Part shown: positions 8,244 through 17,103 of the stretch, one piece after another | Layout: each line of letters begins with the position of its first letter | How positions within the stretch are numbered: the first letter of the stretch is position 1 | Assembly (NCBI GenBank): GCA_022712945.1 | Contig: JAFLJP010000159.1 | Span: 1-52,229, forward strand | Length of the DNA: 52,229 bases | Reading direction: 5' to 3' | Source of the DNA: Gammaproteobacteria bacterium | Lineage (GTDB): Bacteria; Pseudomonadota; Gammaproteobacteria; RBG-16-57-12 | Translations under genes and position numbers: made by a program | The notes under the pieces: generated by a model | What the model was told of the DNA's origin: nothing | What the model saw: the letters and a program-made list of their open reading frames with translations, nothing else | Databases searched by the model: none

Positions 8244-9355
8244 TGACACTCCCACAGCTTGATGATTACCGAACACTTTTTTTAAGTGATATGCCGATGA
8301 TTGACCTGCGAGCGCCGGTGGAGTTTGCACAAGGCGCATTTCCGAATGCGTTGAGCTTGCCACTGATGAGTGATGATGAGCGCAGGCTTGTCGGCACCTG
8401 CTATAAAGAACAGGGGCAGCAGAGCGCGATTAAATTGGGTCATGAGCTGGTAGCCGGTGAAATAAAAGCGCAACGCCTTGCCGGGTGGGCGCAGTTTATT
8501 GAGCAAAATCCACAGGGGGCTCTCTACTGCTTTCGTGGCGGATTGCGTTCACAGATTACTCAACAGTGGATTTATGAAGCAACCGGCATCACCTACCCCC
8601 GGGTAACCGGTGGCTATAAACAGCTTAGGCGCTATCTGATTGATGAGTTGGAAGCATCCGTAACGCAGGTCACGCCGATGGTACTCAGTGGCCGTACCGG
8701 CACCGGAAAGACTCTGCTGTTGCAACAGATTAAAAAGAGTATTGATCTGGAGGGCATTTACCATCACCGTGGCTCGGCCTTTGGTCGCCGAGCGACTCCA
8801 CAGCCTAGTCAGATTGATGTGGAGAACCGTCTCTCAATCGCGCTATTAAAAAAGCGTATCGCTTCAGTGGATAACCGCTACCAGCTGCTGTTTGAAGATG
8901 AAGGGAGTAATATCGGTTCACGCAATCTACCCGCCTCACTGGTTGAGTGCATGGCACAGGCTGCGGTGGTGGTGCTGGAAGTGCCATTGGAACAGCGTGT
9001 CGGTATCGTCTTTGAGGAATATATTACCGCCGCCCTTGCGGAGTATCAGCAGCTACTGGGTGAAGAACTTGGCTTTAGCACTTGGGCAGATAATCTACAG
9101 CAAGCACTGGGGCGGGTTAAGCGCCGTCTGGGCGGCGAGCGTTATGCCAAGCTTAGTGCGGTGATGGATAGCGCGATCAACAGCCAGCAGCAGTGTGGCG
9201 ATAGTACTGGCCACCGCGAGTGGATTCACCTGCTGCTGGAGGAGTACTACGATCCGATGTATGACTACCAGTTGAGTAAAAAAGCGGAGCGTATTCTCTT
9301 TCGGGGTGATGAGGGTGCGTTGCTTGAATATCTGCATGGGCGGGGTATTATTTAG
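8243..9355 (+). CDS. mnmH: tRNA 2-selenouridine synthase (MnmH/SelU)
   Basis: 370 residues. An N-terminal rhodanese domain carries YCFRGGLRSQ with active Cys96, followed by a P-loop domain with SGRTGTGKT near residue 150. The enzyme replaces sulphur by selenium in 2-thiouridine at the wobble position of tRNAs for Lys, Glu and Gln, using selenophosphate from SelD. It starts at the ATG inside TGATG with GGAGG seven bases upstream, so it is translationally coupled to selD. Length and domain order match E. coli MnmH. Confidence 0.95.
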   Translation: MTLPQLDDYRTLFLSDMPMIDLRAPVEFAQGAFPNALSLPLMSDDERRLVGTCYKEQGQQSAIKLGHELVAGEIKAQRLAGWAQFIEQNPQGALYCFRGGLRSQITQQWIYEATGITYPRVTGGYKQLRRYLIDELEASVTQVTPMVLSGRTGTGKTLLLQQIKKSIDLEGIYHHRGSAFGRRATPQPSQIDVENRLSIALLKKRIASVDNRYQLLFEDEGSNIGSRNLPASLVECMAQAAVVVLEVPLEQRVGIVFEEYITAALAEYQQLLGEELGFSTWADNLQQALGRVKRRLGGERYAKLSAVMDSAINSQQQCGDSTGHREWIHLLLEEYYDPMYDYQLSKKAERILFRGDEGALLEYLHGRGII

Positions 9356-9543
9356 CACCCCACTTATACCGGGGTCTGAATATAGCTGTTTTGTCTATTT
9401 CTCGTTTTTATTACACAAGTCAAAGGCAAAGTCCGTTTTTTAGCGCTGAACGATGTGGGTTATTAGGGCTGAAGTGATGTATGGACTCCCAAAAAAAGGG
9501 GGGTATGCTTTTTGGCAGCATATTTAATTGGTGAGACACAAGC

Positions 9544-10023
9544 ATGAGCGAAAACTATACACTAAATTCTGGGATTACTCTGCCAATAGGCATTAAGGTC
9601 AAGGTCAAGGTTAAGAAAATTGCAGATGAATACTACTCACTAACCAATAATAAAACTGTGGTTACGAGCGGGGTAAGAACGGAGAAAAACCAGGCAGTAG
9701 CAATGTATGGAAAATTATCCGGTGGCGACTCTCTGATAATCTATAAAAATCAAATAGCGGCCAAAGAAATCAAGAAAGCATACGACGATGGAAGTGCCGC
9801 GAAAAAACCAAAAAATGAGATCATTCGTGATATAGAAAAGAGAATAGGCAGCCAAGTAAAAAAAGGAATTTACATATCAAAGCACTTGAAAAAAGGCGCG
9901 GTTGACATTCGAAGCAGAGACATGTCATCGGATGAAAAAACAAAATTCAAACGTGTAGCTAAAGGCATTGCTGTTGTCGTAATACTTGAGACCACTCCAC
10001 CCCACTTTCATCTTCAATTTTGA
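9544..10023 (+). CDS. M15-like zinc peptidase (D-Ala-D-Ala carboxypeptidase fold), no signal peptide
   Basis: 159 residues, not a family I can name exactly. The C-terminal half has the ligand pattern of M15 peptidases: SKHLKKGAVD with His114 and Asp121 (H-x6-D), then LETTPPHFHLQF with Glu149 and His154/His156 at the very end. An N-terminal VTSGVRT block at 40-46 resembles the substrate-loop motif seen in M15 enzymes. No signal peptide or membrane segment is present, so an enzyme aimed at peptidoglycan would need lysis, phage release or a secretion system. The gene is Lys-rich and A+T-rich compared with selD-mnmH before it and the cassette after it, which suggests transfer. The next gene, six bases on, encodes a lipoprotein. 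Confidence 0.65.
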   Translation: MSENYTLNSGITLPIGIKVKVKVKKIADEYYSLTNNKTVVTSGVRTEKNQAVAMYGKLSGGDSLIIYKNQIAAKEIKKAYDDGSAAKKPKNEIIRDIEKRIGSQVKKGIYISKHLKKGAVDIRSRDMSSDEKTKFKRVAKGIAVVVILETTPPHFHLQF

Positions 10024-10029
10024 TTGAAT

Positions 10030-10500
10030 ATGAAAATAACATCTTCAAAATATGTTTTATTAACGATTACGCTTTTGGTCAGCATCTTTTTCGCAGCGTG
10101 CTCTGTCACGAATCATCCCGCGCAACAGAATAACTCTTCGCAATTCACAATAAGCCCAAAAAAAATAAATATTGATCAGATAGTCACGATCAGAGTTCCT
10201 GAGTTACATCCTTTAAAAATATCAATACGAGATCCTATGGGAGTCTGGCATGTAGTCCACGATTCTGGAGAAAAAGTATTTATATTGCCAGAAGATGAAT
10301 ATGTAAAAGCAAGAAGGATAGATGTAACACCATCCAAGCTGACGGGAATAAGCTGGATCAATGGCAAGAGGTTTGATGGATTGGTATTTGGCTTGCCGGG
10401 CGAATATTTGATTTATATGGCTGATAACCTTGAGACCGAGGCTGACAACACCTTTCATTTTATGGGCAAGGTGTTTTTAAACTCAACCACTACGCACTAA
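10030..10500 (+). CDS. Lipoprotein of unknown function, possible immunity partner of the M15-like peptidase
   Basis: 156 residues from the ATG at 10030 (a TTG at 10024 is also possible). The signal sequence ends in a lipobox FFAAC with Cys24, so the mature protein should be anchored in the periplasm. The remainder shows no domain I recognise and is predicted beta-rich. It shares the A+T-rich composition of the preceding peptidase gene and is separated from it by six bases, so the two probably moved and are expressed together. A periplasmic lipoprotein paired with a cytoplasmic peptidoglycan peptidase is the arrangement of effector/immunity pairs; this is inference only. Confidence 0.7.
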   Translation: MKITSSKYVLLTITLLVSIFFAACSVTNHPAQQNNSSQFTISPKKINIDQIVTIRVPELHPLKISIRDPMGVWHVVHDSGEKVFILPEDEYVKARRIDVTPSKLTGISWINGKRFDGLVFGLPGEYLIYMADNLETEADNTFHFMGKVFLNSTTTH

Positions 10501-10514
10501 AAATGCATAGCTTG

Positions 10515-10532
10515 CCCACGCTCCCGCGTGGG
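10515..10532. repeat. REP-like palindrome
   Basis: CCCACGC-TCCC-GCGTGGG forms a 7-bp hairpin directly after the lipoprotein gene. Palindromes with a CCCACGC/GCGTGGGAA core are a common dispersed intergenic repeat in gammaproteobacteria. No second copy was found in this window. It could also end transcription weakly. Confidence 0.5.
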
Positions 10533-10641
10533 AACACATAACTCCCTGCGACAACATGTCGCATTCTCTGCATCCATAAACTCCCATACAATTTTGTCAT
10601 TAATCCCCGCCGGGTTTTCAATCAAAGCTGTAGGAGTTTTC

Positions 10642-12300
10642 ATGAGATTTCAAAATAAACACAATCTGTTATGGCAGGTGTTGGCACTCAGTGGGGTGTT
10701 GGCATTGGGTGGTTGTAACTCCTCTGATGATCCAACTTCGTCAAGTAGCACCACCATTGAGGGTTCTATTTTTGCCGCACCAGTGGCGGGGGCGACGGTC
10801 ACCGTGTTTGATGATAATGGCAATGAGGTGGCCGGGCCGGTGAGCAGTGGTGCGGATGGACGCTATCGCATCTCGATTCCCAATGTTGATCTGGCCAGTG
10901 CTCTGAGCTTTGTCAGCAATGGCGGTACCTTTAGTGATGAGGCGACTGCTGAGAGCAATGTAGTGGCCGGTGAGATGTCGGTGTATGTGGCTGCGGGCAC
11001 ACTCGGCGCGGGTGATGAGGTGCACGCAACACCTACATCAACCATTATGCATGAGCTAGTTATGACCCATGAAAAAACCCCCACAGAAGCGGTGGCAGCC
11101 ATTGAGGGTGCTTTTGGTTATCCGGTTGATTTCAGTATTGCACCCACCGATGCCACGGTGCCGGCGACCGGGGCGAGTGATAGCGAAAAACTGGCGGGGT
11201 TGCGGGCGGCTGGATTCAGCCAGTTGACCGCTGATTTGGGGTTGAACGCGGCCGATCAATTTGTCCTGCTGGCAGCGTTGGCGGAGGATCTCTCCGATGG
11301 TGCGCTGGATGGACAGAGTGCCAGCGGTGCGGTTTTGGTCTCAGGCTCAATACCCCTCGCATCACACATCCAACACCAGTTCAGCATGGCGTTAACCGGT
11401 TTTCATGGCGGCGATCAGGATAACAGCGGTTTGGCTGCCAACCAGATCGGTACACTGCCATTTGCCAAGGTGGTTAATAGCGCCAGCTATCGCTTTGAGT
11501 ACCTGCAGGGCATGATGTCGGCGATGGAGGGTAAAACAAGTTTTAAAGTGGCAGTGACTGATGCTGCAACCGGGTTAACGCCCCAAAGCGGGCTGGCGTT
11601 AACGCTACAGGCGAAGATGTCTATGGCGACCAGAGTTCACCAGACACCGGTGGATGGTTGCGTTGAGTCGGCAACAGCGGGCACTTATGAGTGTACGATC
11701 TTCTACCTGATGCCTTCGCTGATGAATGACGTTTCGATGGGGTATTGGCAACTGATGGTGACGGCGAATAGCGAAATGGTCAGTTTTTTCCCAGAAGTGG
11801 GCATGGGCATGAACGGTAATGGCAAGCGTAAATTGATGGCGCAGGCGACGGGCAGCACAATTGATGCGGTGACCGGACTGAGTGTGCCAACCTATAGCGA
11901 CTTTGTGATGATGAACACCTCGGCACGAATGTACTTTCTATTTAAGGGTGATATTACCGCAGGTTCAACCTCGGGCCATAAAGTGCGCCTGTTTGCAGCG
12001 GCCAATGAGAGTATGGATTCATTCCCGGCGCTCTACAGTGGTGCCAGTTTCAATATGGATAGCTTTACCGCCAACCCGGTTGTGGTGGAGTTTTCTACCG
12101 ATAGCAATAGCTGGTCTGCGATGAGTGATGAGGCCAATGGTTATTGGAGTATTGATGATGTGCCAGCTCTGACTGACGGTGCAGAGAGCACCTTCTATGT
12201 GCGTTTAACCGTGAACAGCGAGCAGAAAACTGCCGATGGCAATCTGCCGGCACTCGATGGCAGTAATGATTATGCGGTTTTTACCACCACCTTGAATTAA
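10642..12300 (+). CDS. Met-rich lipoprotein with carboxypeptidase-regulatory-like and YtkA/FixH-like regions
   Basis: 552 residues from the ATG at 10642, preceded by TAGGAG. A lipoprotein signal ends at LGGC (Cys25). Residues about 35-100 look like a carboxypeptidase-regulatory or transthyretin-like beta domain. The region around residues 290-390 (AKMSMATRVHQTP, then GTYECTIFYLMPSLM and MGYWQLMV) resembles the YtkA/FixH-like fold and is rich in Met and His, which would suit copper binding. It heads a tight run of five exported redox proteins, with the next start 18 bases downstream. Function is not known; a role in metal or thiol handling is inferred. Confidence 0.7.
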   Translation: MRFQNKHNLLWQVLALSGVLALGGCNSSDDPTSSSSTTIEGSIFAAPVAGATVTVFDDNGNEVAGPVSSGADGRYRISIPNVDLASALSFVSNGGTFSDEATAESNVVAGEMSVYVAAGTLGAGDEVHATPTSTIMHELVMTHEKTPTEAVAAIEGAFGYPVDFSIAPTDATVPATGASDSEKLAGLRAAGFSQLTADLGLNAADQFVLLAALAEDLSDGALDGQSASGAVLVSGSIPLASHIQHQFSMALTGFHGGDQDNSGLAANQIGTLPFAKVVNSASYRFEYLQGMMSAMEGKTSFKVAVTDAATGLTPQSGLALTLQAKMSMATRVHQTPVDGCVESATAGTYECTIFYLMPSLMNDVSMGYWQLMVTANSEMVSFFPEVGMGMNGNGKRKLMAQATGSTIDAVTGLSVPTYSDFVMMNTSARMYFLFKGDITAGSTSGHKVRLFAAANESMDSFPALYSGASFNMDSFTANPVVVEFSTDSNSWSAMSDEANGYWSIDDVPALTDGAESTFYVRLTVNSEQKTADGNLPALDGSNDYAVFTTTLN

Positions 12301-12318
12301 GTGCTACCGGGGTTATCA

Positions 12319-13290
12319 ATGATTAATTTACCAACCAGAGCGGCGCTGGTGATGGGCGCTGTTTTTACCCTCTCGCAACCGCTGCTGGCCGCCTCATGTT
12401 GTGGTGGAGGCTCCTCCTCGGCGCTGATCATGCCCAAATTTGCCAAGGGGATGGTGGATGTTTCATTCTCAGCGGAAAACTATGACGGCTACTGGAATAG
12501 CGCGGGGCAATATACCGAAGACCCCGCCGGTTCTGATCTAAATCAATACCGCTTGAGTCTTGGTTATGCTCACCGTTTAGGTGAGCGCTGGCAGGGGAGT
12601 GTTATTACCCCCCATGTCTGGAATGATAACCAATACAGCGGTGTCTCATCAACAACACAGGGGATGGGTGATACCACGCTTAACCTCTGGTATGAGGGGT
12701 TTGATAACGTCAAATGTGTCTGGAAAATAAAAAAACCGGAAGATTGGATACCCGCTAGCTACTACGGCCTCTCAATGACTCTGCCCACCGGCGTCTCCCC
12801 TTACGATGATGTCAAAAATAGCTTCGATATCACCGGGCGGGGCTTTTATCGACTGGATGCCAATCTGTTGCTGGATAAGACCATCTACCCCTTGAATGCC
12901 ACACTGGCGCTCTCTTACGGTCAATATCTGGAGCGTCCGGTCAATCGTGAATATGGCCGCTATGTAGAGCCGTATGATAAGCAGCTGGGTGACCGATTTT
13001 CCGGCTCTATCTCCGGTGGTTATACCCAGTTTCTCGATAATATGGACACCCTGACCTACACTCTCGCCTACGCCTATCTGCAAGAGGAGCAGGGGACGAT
13101 TAACGGGGCGGTTGATACCACCACCGGAATGAATAAGCAGGCGCTCTCCACCACCATTGCCTACGCCAGCATGGATCGGGACTGGGTCTTTAAACTCACT
13201 CTGAGCCACAGCCCCAAACGAGATGGTTATGGTGAAAGCTTTCCCGTCACCAACCTGATTACGGCGGGGGTGAACCATGTGCTTCGTTAA
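12319..13290 (+). CDS. Outer-membrane beta-barrel protein with an N-terminal CCGGGSSS motif
   Basis: 323 residues from the ATG at 12319. A signal peptide ends near QPLLAA, and the mature protein begins with SCCGGGSSS, a vicinal cysteine pair that could bind a metal. The rest alternates short amphipathic strands with polar turns (LSLGYAHRLGERWQG, LALSYGQYLERPV) and ends in HVLR, as expected for a barrel of roughly 12-14 strands. Its last codons overlap the start of the thioredoxin-like lipoprotein. Its substrate is not evident. Confidence 0.65.
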   Translation: MINLPTRAALVMGAVFTLSQPLLAASCCGGGSSSALIMPKFAKGMVDVSFSAENYDGYWNSAGQYTEDPAGSDLNQYRLSLGYAHRLGERWQGSVITPHVWNDNQYSGVSSTTQGMGDTTLNLWYEGFDNVKCVWKIKKPEDWIPASYYGLSMTLPTGVSPYDDVKNSFDITGRGFYRLDANLLLDKTIYPLNATLALSYGQYLERPVNREYGRYVEPYDKQLGDRFSGSISGGYTQFLDNMDTLTYTLAYAYLQEEQGTINGAVDTTTGMNKQALSTTIAYASMDRDWVFKLTLSHSPKRDGYGESFPVTNLITAGVNHVLR

Positions 13291-13810
13291 AACATTTGCT
13301 GTGGTTGTGTTGCTACTCATGGCGGGGTGTCAGGATAATATGAACCCCTCGGGTGAAGATAAACGCCCTCCGGTGCAGACCGGCATTATCGGTAATCAGG
13401 TGGGACAGATCGCCCCTGACTTTACGGCAGAATCGACCATCAACAGCGCCCATACCCTCTCATCAGAGTGGCAAACCCATGATGCGGTGGTGCTCTATTT
13501 CACCATGTGGTGCCCAATCTGTGATGAACATATGAGCCACCTGCGGGCCACCTACCTTAGCAACTACCCCAATGTGCAGTTTCTGCTGGTGGATTATGTG
13601 AATGGCTCGGTGAGTAGCGCCCGCAGTGCCCAGCTCGCCAGCGGTTATGGCGCGATGACGGTGTTGGTTGATATAGATAAAACCATCGAGAGACTCTACG
13701 ACGGCACCATGGGTACCACCATCGTGGTGGATAGTGGCGGTATTGTGCGGATGAATCAGAGTTACAGCGATGGCAGCAAGCTGGGTCAGGTGTTGGGTGA
13801 GTTGCCATGA
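13277..13810 (+). CDS. Thioredoxin-fold lipoprotein (CPIC active site)
   Basis: 177 residues. A lipobox MAGC (Cys18) anchors it, and a peroxiredoxin/TlpA-type thioredoxin fold follows, with active site WCPIC (Cys79 and Cys82) and the usual beginning GQIAPDFTAES. It overlaps the barrel gene by 14 bases and the following cytochrome gene by 4. A membrane-anchored thiol reductant or oxidant next to a CC-containing barrel protein suggests it keeps those cysteines in a defined state. The conserved cis-proline position reads GTMGTTIVV, with no Pro, which is unusual for TlpA proteins. Confidence 0.8.
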   Translation: MCFVKTFAVVVLLLMAGCQDNMNPSGEDKRPPVQTGIIGNQVGQIAPDFTAESTINSAHTLSSEWQTHDAVVLYFTMWCPICDEHMSHLRATYLSNYPNVQFLLVDYVNGSVSSARSAQLASGYGAMTVLVDIDKTIERLYDGTMGTTIVVDSGGIVRMNQSYSDGSKLGQVLGELP

Positions 13811-14079
13811 GGGTTTTACTGCTGCTTGTGCTGTTGCTTGTGGCAAGCCTGAGCGGTGCCGAGCCAGATGCCTCATTCACGCTGGATGGCGAATTACTCT
13901 TTAAGGGCCGCTGCGCGGTTTGCCACCAACTACCGGAGCCGGAGATGCTCAACCCCCGCCAGTGGGCGTGGGTAATCAAGACCATGCAGACCCGAATGCA
14001 GCAAGCTAATATTGTGCCACTGAGTGAAGATGAGGTAGCTGCCATTATGCGTTATCTGGAGTTGCAGACAGATGATTAG
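13807..14079 (+). CDS. Small monohaem c-type cytochrome
   Basis: 90 residues with a signal peptide (cleavage near LSGA) and one haem motif CAVCH at 36-40. The body reads ELLFKGRCAVCHQLPEPEML, then TMQTRMQQ, where a Met could be the sixth haem ligand. It overlaps both neighbours, by 4 and 8 bases. It is likely the electron-transfer partner of the two thioredoxins and the barrel protein in this run. Confidence 0.85.
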   Translation: MRVLLLLVLLLVASLSGAEPDASFTLDGELLFKGRCAVCHQLPEPEMLNPRQWAWVIKTMQTRMQQANIVPLSEDEVAAIMRYLELQTDD

Positions 14080-14608
14080 CCGCTGGCTGTGCGTCGCTTC
14101 TTTTCTGCTGTTCAGCTTGCCGCTGAAAGCTGATTTTTTGGATGATTTTGGTGCTGAGCCGGTGGTGGGTACGGCCCCCGCCTTTACCCTGCAAGATCTT
14201 GCGGGTAAAGAGCAAATACTCTCCCAGTGGCGTGGCAAGCTGATTATGCTTAACTTCTGGGCCACCTGGTGTGGCCCCTGCCGTGCCGAAATGCCGGGAA
14301 TGGAGCGGCTTTGGCAGCGCTACCGTGATGAGGGTTTGGTGGTTGTCGCGGTATCGGTGGATGAGGGGATGGAGCGTCGGGTGGCCAAGTTTGTTGAAAT
14401 ATTAAAACTAAGCTATCCCATTTTACTGGATGCTGAGGGGGTGGTGAGTGATCACTATCAAGTCAGCGCTCTGCCCCATAGTTTTTTGATTAACAGTGAT
14501 GGGCAGTTGATTGCCAAGGTGGTTGGTGAGCGGGAGTGGGATAGCCCAGTGGCGTATGCGCTGATCGAGTCACTGTTGGCTGCAAATAGTGTTGCAAAGG
14601 AAAAGTAG
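14072..14608 (+). CDS. TlpA/ResA-like periplasmic thioredoxin (CGPC)
   Basis: 178 residues with a signal peptide ending near LPLKA. It has a TlpA-type thioredoxin fold with WATWCGPC (Cys67 and Cys70), the preceding FTLQDLAGKEQILSQWRGK strand-insert pattern, and the cis-Pro in SALPHSF. It is the last gene of the five-gene run and stops three bases from the convergent crp stop. Proteins of this kind reduce cysteines of apo-cytochromes or copper-binding proteins outside the cytoplasmic membrane. Confidence 0.88.
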   Translation: MISRWLCVASFLLFSLPLKADFLDDFGAEPVVGTAPAFTLQDLAGKEQILSQWRGKLIMLNFWATWCGPCRAEMPGMERLWQRYRDEGLVVVAVSVDEGMERRVAKFVEILKLSYPILLDAEGVVSDHYQVSALPHSFLINSDGQLIAKVVGEREWDSPVAYALIESLLAANSVAKEK

Positions 14609-14611
14609 GGA

Positions 14612-15247
14612 TTAACGTGTGCCGTGAATCACCATGGTTTTCCCCCGGGCAGTGATCAATCCCTGTTCCTCCAGATTTTTAAGTACTTTACCGACCATCT
14701 CCCGTGAACAGCCCGCAATACGTCCTAGCTCCTGACGGGTGATCTTGATCTGCATGCCGTCTGGGTGGGTCATGGCGTCCGGCTGTTTGGCAAGGTCGAG
14801 CAGGGTGCGGGCGACGCGACCAGAGACATCCATAAATGCAAGGTGCCCCACTTTCTGGCTGGTGTTTCGCAGCCTGAGTGCCATCTGGCTGGCGAGGGCG
14901 AACATGATGTCGGGGTTCTCCTGAATGAGACGACGAAATTTGTCGTAGCCAATCTCTGCCAGCTCGCAGTCAACCCGTGCCCGAATGATGGCGCTACGTC
15001 CTTGTGAATCTTCATCAAACAGCCCTATTTCACCGAAGAAGTCACCGGCATTGAGGTAGGCGAGAACAATCTCACGCCCCTCTTCATCTTCAATCAACAC
15101 GGTGACAGAACCCTCGGTAATGTAGTAGAGGATCTCAGGTGTCTCACCGGCATGAATAATGGTGCTTTTAGCCGCATGCTTCCGACGATGGCAGTGGCTG
15201 AGAAAGAGCTCGATGACAACATTGGGTTGTGGTGGGGTGAATTTCAT
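14612..15247 (-). CDS. crp: cAMP receptor protein Crp
   Basis: 211 residues, colinear and very similar to E. coli Crp. The cyclic-nucleotide fold includes [15 protein letters not shown] (the Arg-Ser contacts of cAMP) and the central helix [13 protein letters not shown]. The linker [19 protein letters not shown] is almost unchanged from E. coli. The C-terminal winged helix includes [16 protein letters not shown] with the Arg-Glu of the recognition helix. It is a global regulator, active as a dimer. The divergent OsmC-like gene next to it is the same neighbour as in E. coli (yhfA). Confidence 0.97.
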   Translation of the reverse strand: MKFTPPQPNVVIELFLSHCHRRKHAAKSTIIHAGETPEILYYITEGSVTVLIEDEEGREIVLAYLNAGDFFGEIGLFDEDSQGRSAIIRARVDCELAEIGYDKFRRLIQENPDIMFALASQMALRLRNTSQKVGHLAFMDVSGRVARTLLDLAKQPDAMTHPDGMQIKITRQELGRIAGCSREMVGKVLKNLEEQGLITARGKTMVIHGTR

Positions 15248-15382
15248 ATCAATACCTTTGACCGTTATCCATATGCTTGATTATAGGCTCATATGACCGC
15301 TAAGTTGACAGCTAATTCATATTAGTACACCGAAGAGGTGTGATAAGCTGCTTTTTTTTTGTGAAGGCTGGGGTTACGGGTG

Positions 15383-15808
15383 ATGAAGGCACGGATTAAA
15401 TGGGTTGAAGAGGCCACCTTTTTGGGCGAGTCGGGTAGTGGACATGCGGTGGTGATGGATGGTCCGCCCGAAAGTGGTGGCCGCAATCTGGGGGTGCGTC
15501 CGATGGAGATGTTGCTGCTCGGAATGGGCGGCTGTGCCAGTTTTGATGTGGTGCATATTTTAAGAAAATCACGTCAGCCGATTACTGATTGCGTTGCTGA
15601 AATCAGCGCCGAGCGAGTCGATGAAGAGCCAAAGGTGTTTAGCAAAATTCATATTCACTTCATTGTGACGGGTGACAATCTTAAAGATAAGCAGGTGGCA
15701 CGGGCAGTTTCACTCTCTGCTGAAAAGTACTGCTCGGCCTCTATTATGCTGGGTAAAACCGCCGAAATTAGTCACAGCTATGAACTACGGGGCAGCGCTG
15801 ATGAGTGA
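15383..15808 (+). CDS. OsmC/YhfA-family protein
   Basis: 141 residues from the ATG at 15383 (a GTG lies one codon earlier). OsmC fold with the two family cysteines Cys51 (LGMGGCASFD) and Cys117 (EKYCSAS), which in OsmC/Ohr proteins reduce peroxides. It is closest to the YhfA subgroup, which sits divergently beside crp in enterobacteria as it does here. The true role of YhfA is not settled. It overlaps the next gene by eight bases. Confidence 0.88.
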   Translation: MKARIKWVEEATFLGESGSGHAVVMDGPPESGGRNLGVRPMEMLLLGMGGCASFDVVHILRKSRQPITDCVAEISAERVDEEPKVFSKIHIHFIVTGDNLKDKQVARAVSLSAEKYCSASIMLGKTAEISHSYELRGSADE

Positions 15809-16202
15809 GTTGCCGGTTCGCCCGAAGCCGACGGGTGGCATGCGCCATGTGGCGTTGTTTTTAAATGACTTTGAGGCGTGTGAACACTTTTATACGGAGT
15901 TGATGGGGATGCGGCTGGAGTGGCGTCCCGATCCGGATAATCTCTATTTAACCAGTGGTAACGATAACCTCGCCCTGCACCGTGCCGAAGGTGTCGATAT
16001 GAGTGGTTTTCAGCGCCTGGATCATATCGGTTTTATCATTGAGTCACCGGAACAGGTGCAGGTTTGGTATGAGTTTCTGCTGGTACATGGGGTGAAAATG
16101 AAAACCACACCGCGCCAGCATCGTGATGGTGCAACCAGTTTCTACTGTTTTGATCCTGACGGTAATACCGTGCAGATTATTTATCACCCTCCTATTTCAT
16201 AG
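15801..16202 (+). CDS. VOC-family (glyoxalase/dioxygenase-like) protein
   Basis: 133 residues from ATG 15801. It shows the paired beta-alpha-beta-beta-beta units of the vicinal oxygen chelate fold: MRHVALFLNDFEACEHFYTE in the first half and LDHIGFIIESPEQV in the second, ending in FDPDGNTVQIIYHP. Candidate metal ligands are the His of MRHVAL, the His of LDHIGF and the Glu/Gln near the end (Gln in VQII where glyoxalases have Glu). The substrate cannot be told. The start lies inside the OsmC gene, so it is co-translated with it. Confidence 0.8.
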   Translation: MSELPVRPKPTGGMRHVALFLNDFEACEHFYTELMGMRLEWRPDPDNLYLTSGNDNLALHRAEGVDMSGFQRLDHIGFIIESPEQVQVWYEFLLVHGVKMKTTPRQHRDGATSFYCFDPDGNTVQIIYHPPIS

Positions 16203-16277
16203 TTCCGGGATGCTGTTGGCTATTATTATGTTTGGTGCCCTATTGGCTTTTACGAGGATATGCGATTGGTCGAGTCA

Positions 16278-17075
16278 ATGAAGAAATTAAAGCTCCACGG
16301 CTTCAATAATCTAACCAAAACCCTGAGTTTTAATATTTATGACATCTGTTATGCAAAAACAGTAGCGGAGCGTCGGGCTTATATTGAGTACATTGATGAA
16401 GAGTACAACGCCGAACGGTTGACCGATATTCTCACCGAGGTCACCTGTATTATCGGTGCCAATATTCTCAATATCGCGCGTCAGGATTACGACCCGCAGG
16501 GTGCCAGTGTCACGCTGCTGGTCTCGGAGGAGTTGGATGTTTCTGACCTGCAAAATACCGAAACCCCAGGTCCACTGCCCGAGATCATGGTGGCTCATCT
16601 GGATAAATCACATATCACGGTGCACACTTACCCGGAGAGTCACCCGGAGAACGGCATTTCTACCTTTCGTGCCGATATTGATGTCTCAACCTGTGGGCGT
16701 ATCTCGCCGCTGAAGGCGTTGAACTTCCTCATCCACAGTTTTGACTCCGATATGGTGACCATGGATTACCGGGTGCGCGGTTTTACCCGTGATGTGGATG
16801 GCACCAAACATTTTATCGACCACGGCATCAATTCGATACAGAACTTTATCGCGCAGGATACCAAAGAGCGCTATGAGATGATCGATGTGAATGTTTATCA
16901 GGAAAATATCTTTCATACCAAGATGATGTTGAAAGAGATGCAGCTGCCCGACTATCTATTCGCATCGGCGATAGAGGATTTTAGTGATGAGGAGTTGGCG
17001 CTGATTCATCGTCACCTCAAGCGCGAAATGCTGGAAATTTTCTACGGTAGAAATCTGAGTAACATGCCCGATTAA
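16278..17075 (+). CDS. speD: S-adenosylmethionine decarboxylase proenzyme
   Basis: 265 residues if started at ATG 16278, which gives the same [14 protein letters not shown] beginning as E. coli SpeD; an in-frame ATG at 16260 would add six residues. The chain cleaves itself at the Lys-Ser bond of HLDKSH, Ser111 becoming the pyruvoyl group. Also conserved are [19 protein letters not shown] with the proton-donor Cys, and [11 protein letters not shown]. It supplies decarboxylated AdoMet for spermidine synthesis, which releases methylthioadenosine. No speE is in the window, but the next gene belongs to methylthioadenosine salvage. Confidence 0.96.
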   Translation: MKKLKLHGFNNLTKTLSFNIYDICYAKTVAERRAYIEYIDEEYNAERLTDILTEVTCIIGANILNIARQDYDPQGASVTLLVSEELDVSDLQNTETPGPLPEIMVAHLDKSHITVHTYPESHPENGISTFRADIDVSTCGRISPLKALNFLIHSFDSDMVTMDYRVRGFTRDVDGTKHFIDHGINSIQNFIAQDTKERYEMIDVNVYQENIFHTKMMLKEMQLPDYLFASAIEDFSDEELALIHRHLKREMLEIFYGRNLSNMPD

Positions 17076-17103
17076 CCCCTTGTTTGCATTGCCTGAACAG
17101 GCC

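Noticed and set aside
12772..13320. 182-codon open frame on the minus strand
   Set aside because: Shadow of the barrel-protein gene; no start context and no recognisable protein features.
15335..15360. Crp autoregulatory site near TGTGATAAGC
   Set aside because: Only one half-site is present; the expected TCACA partner is missing.
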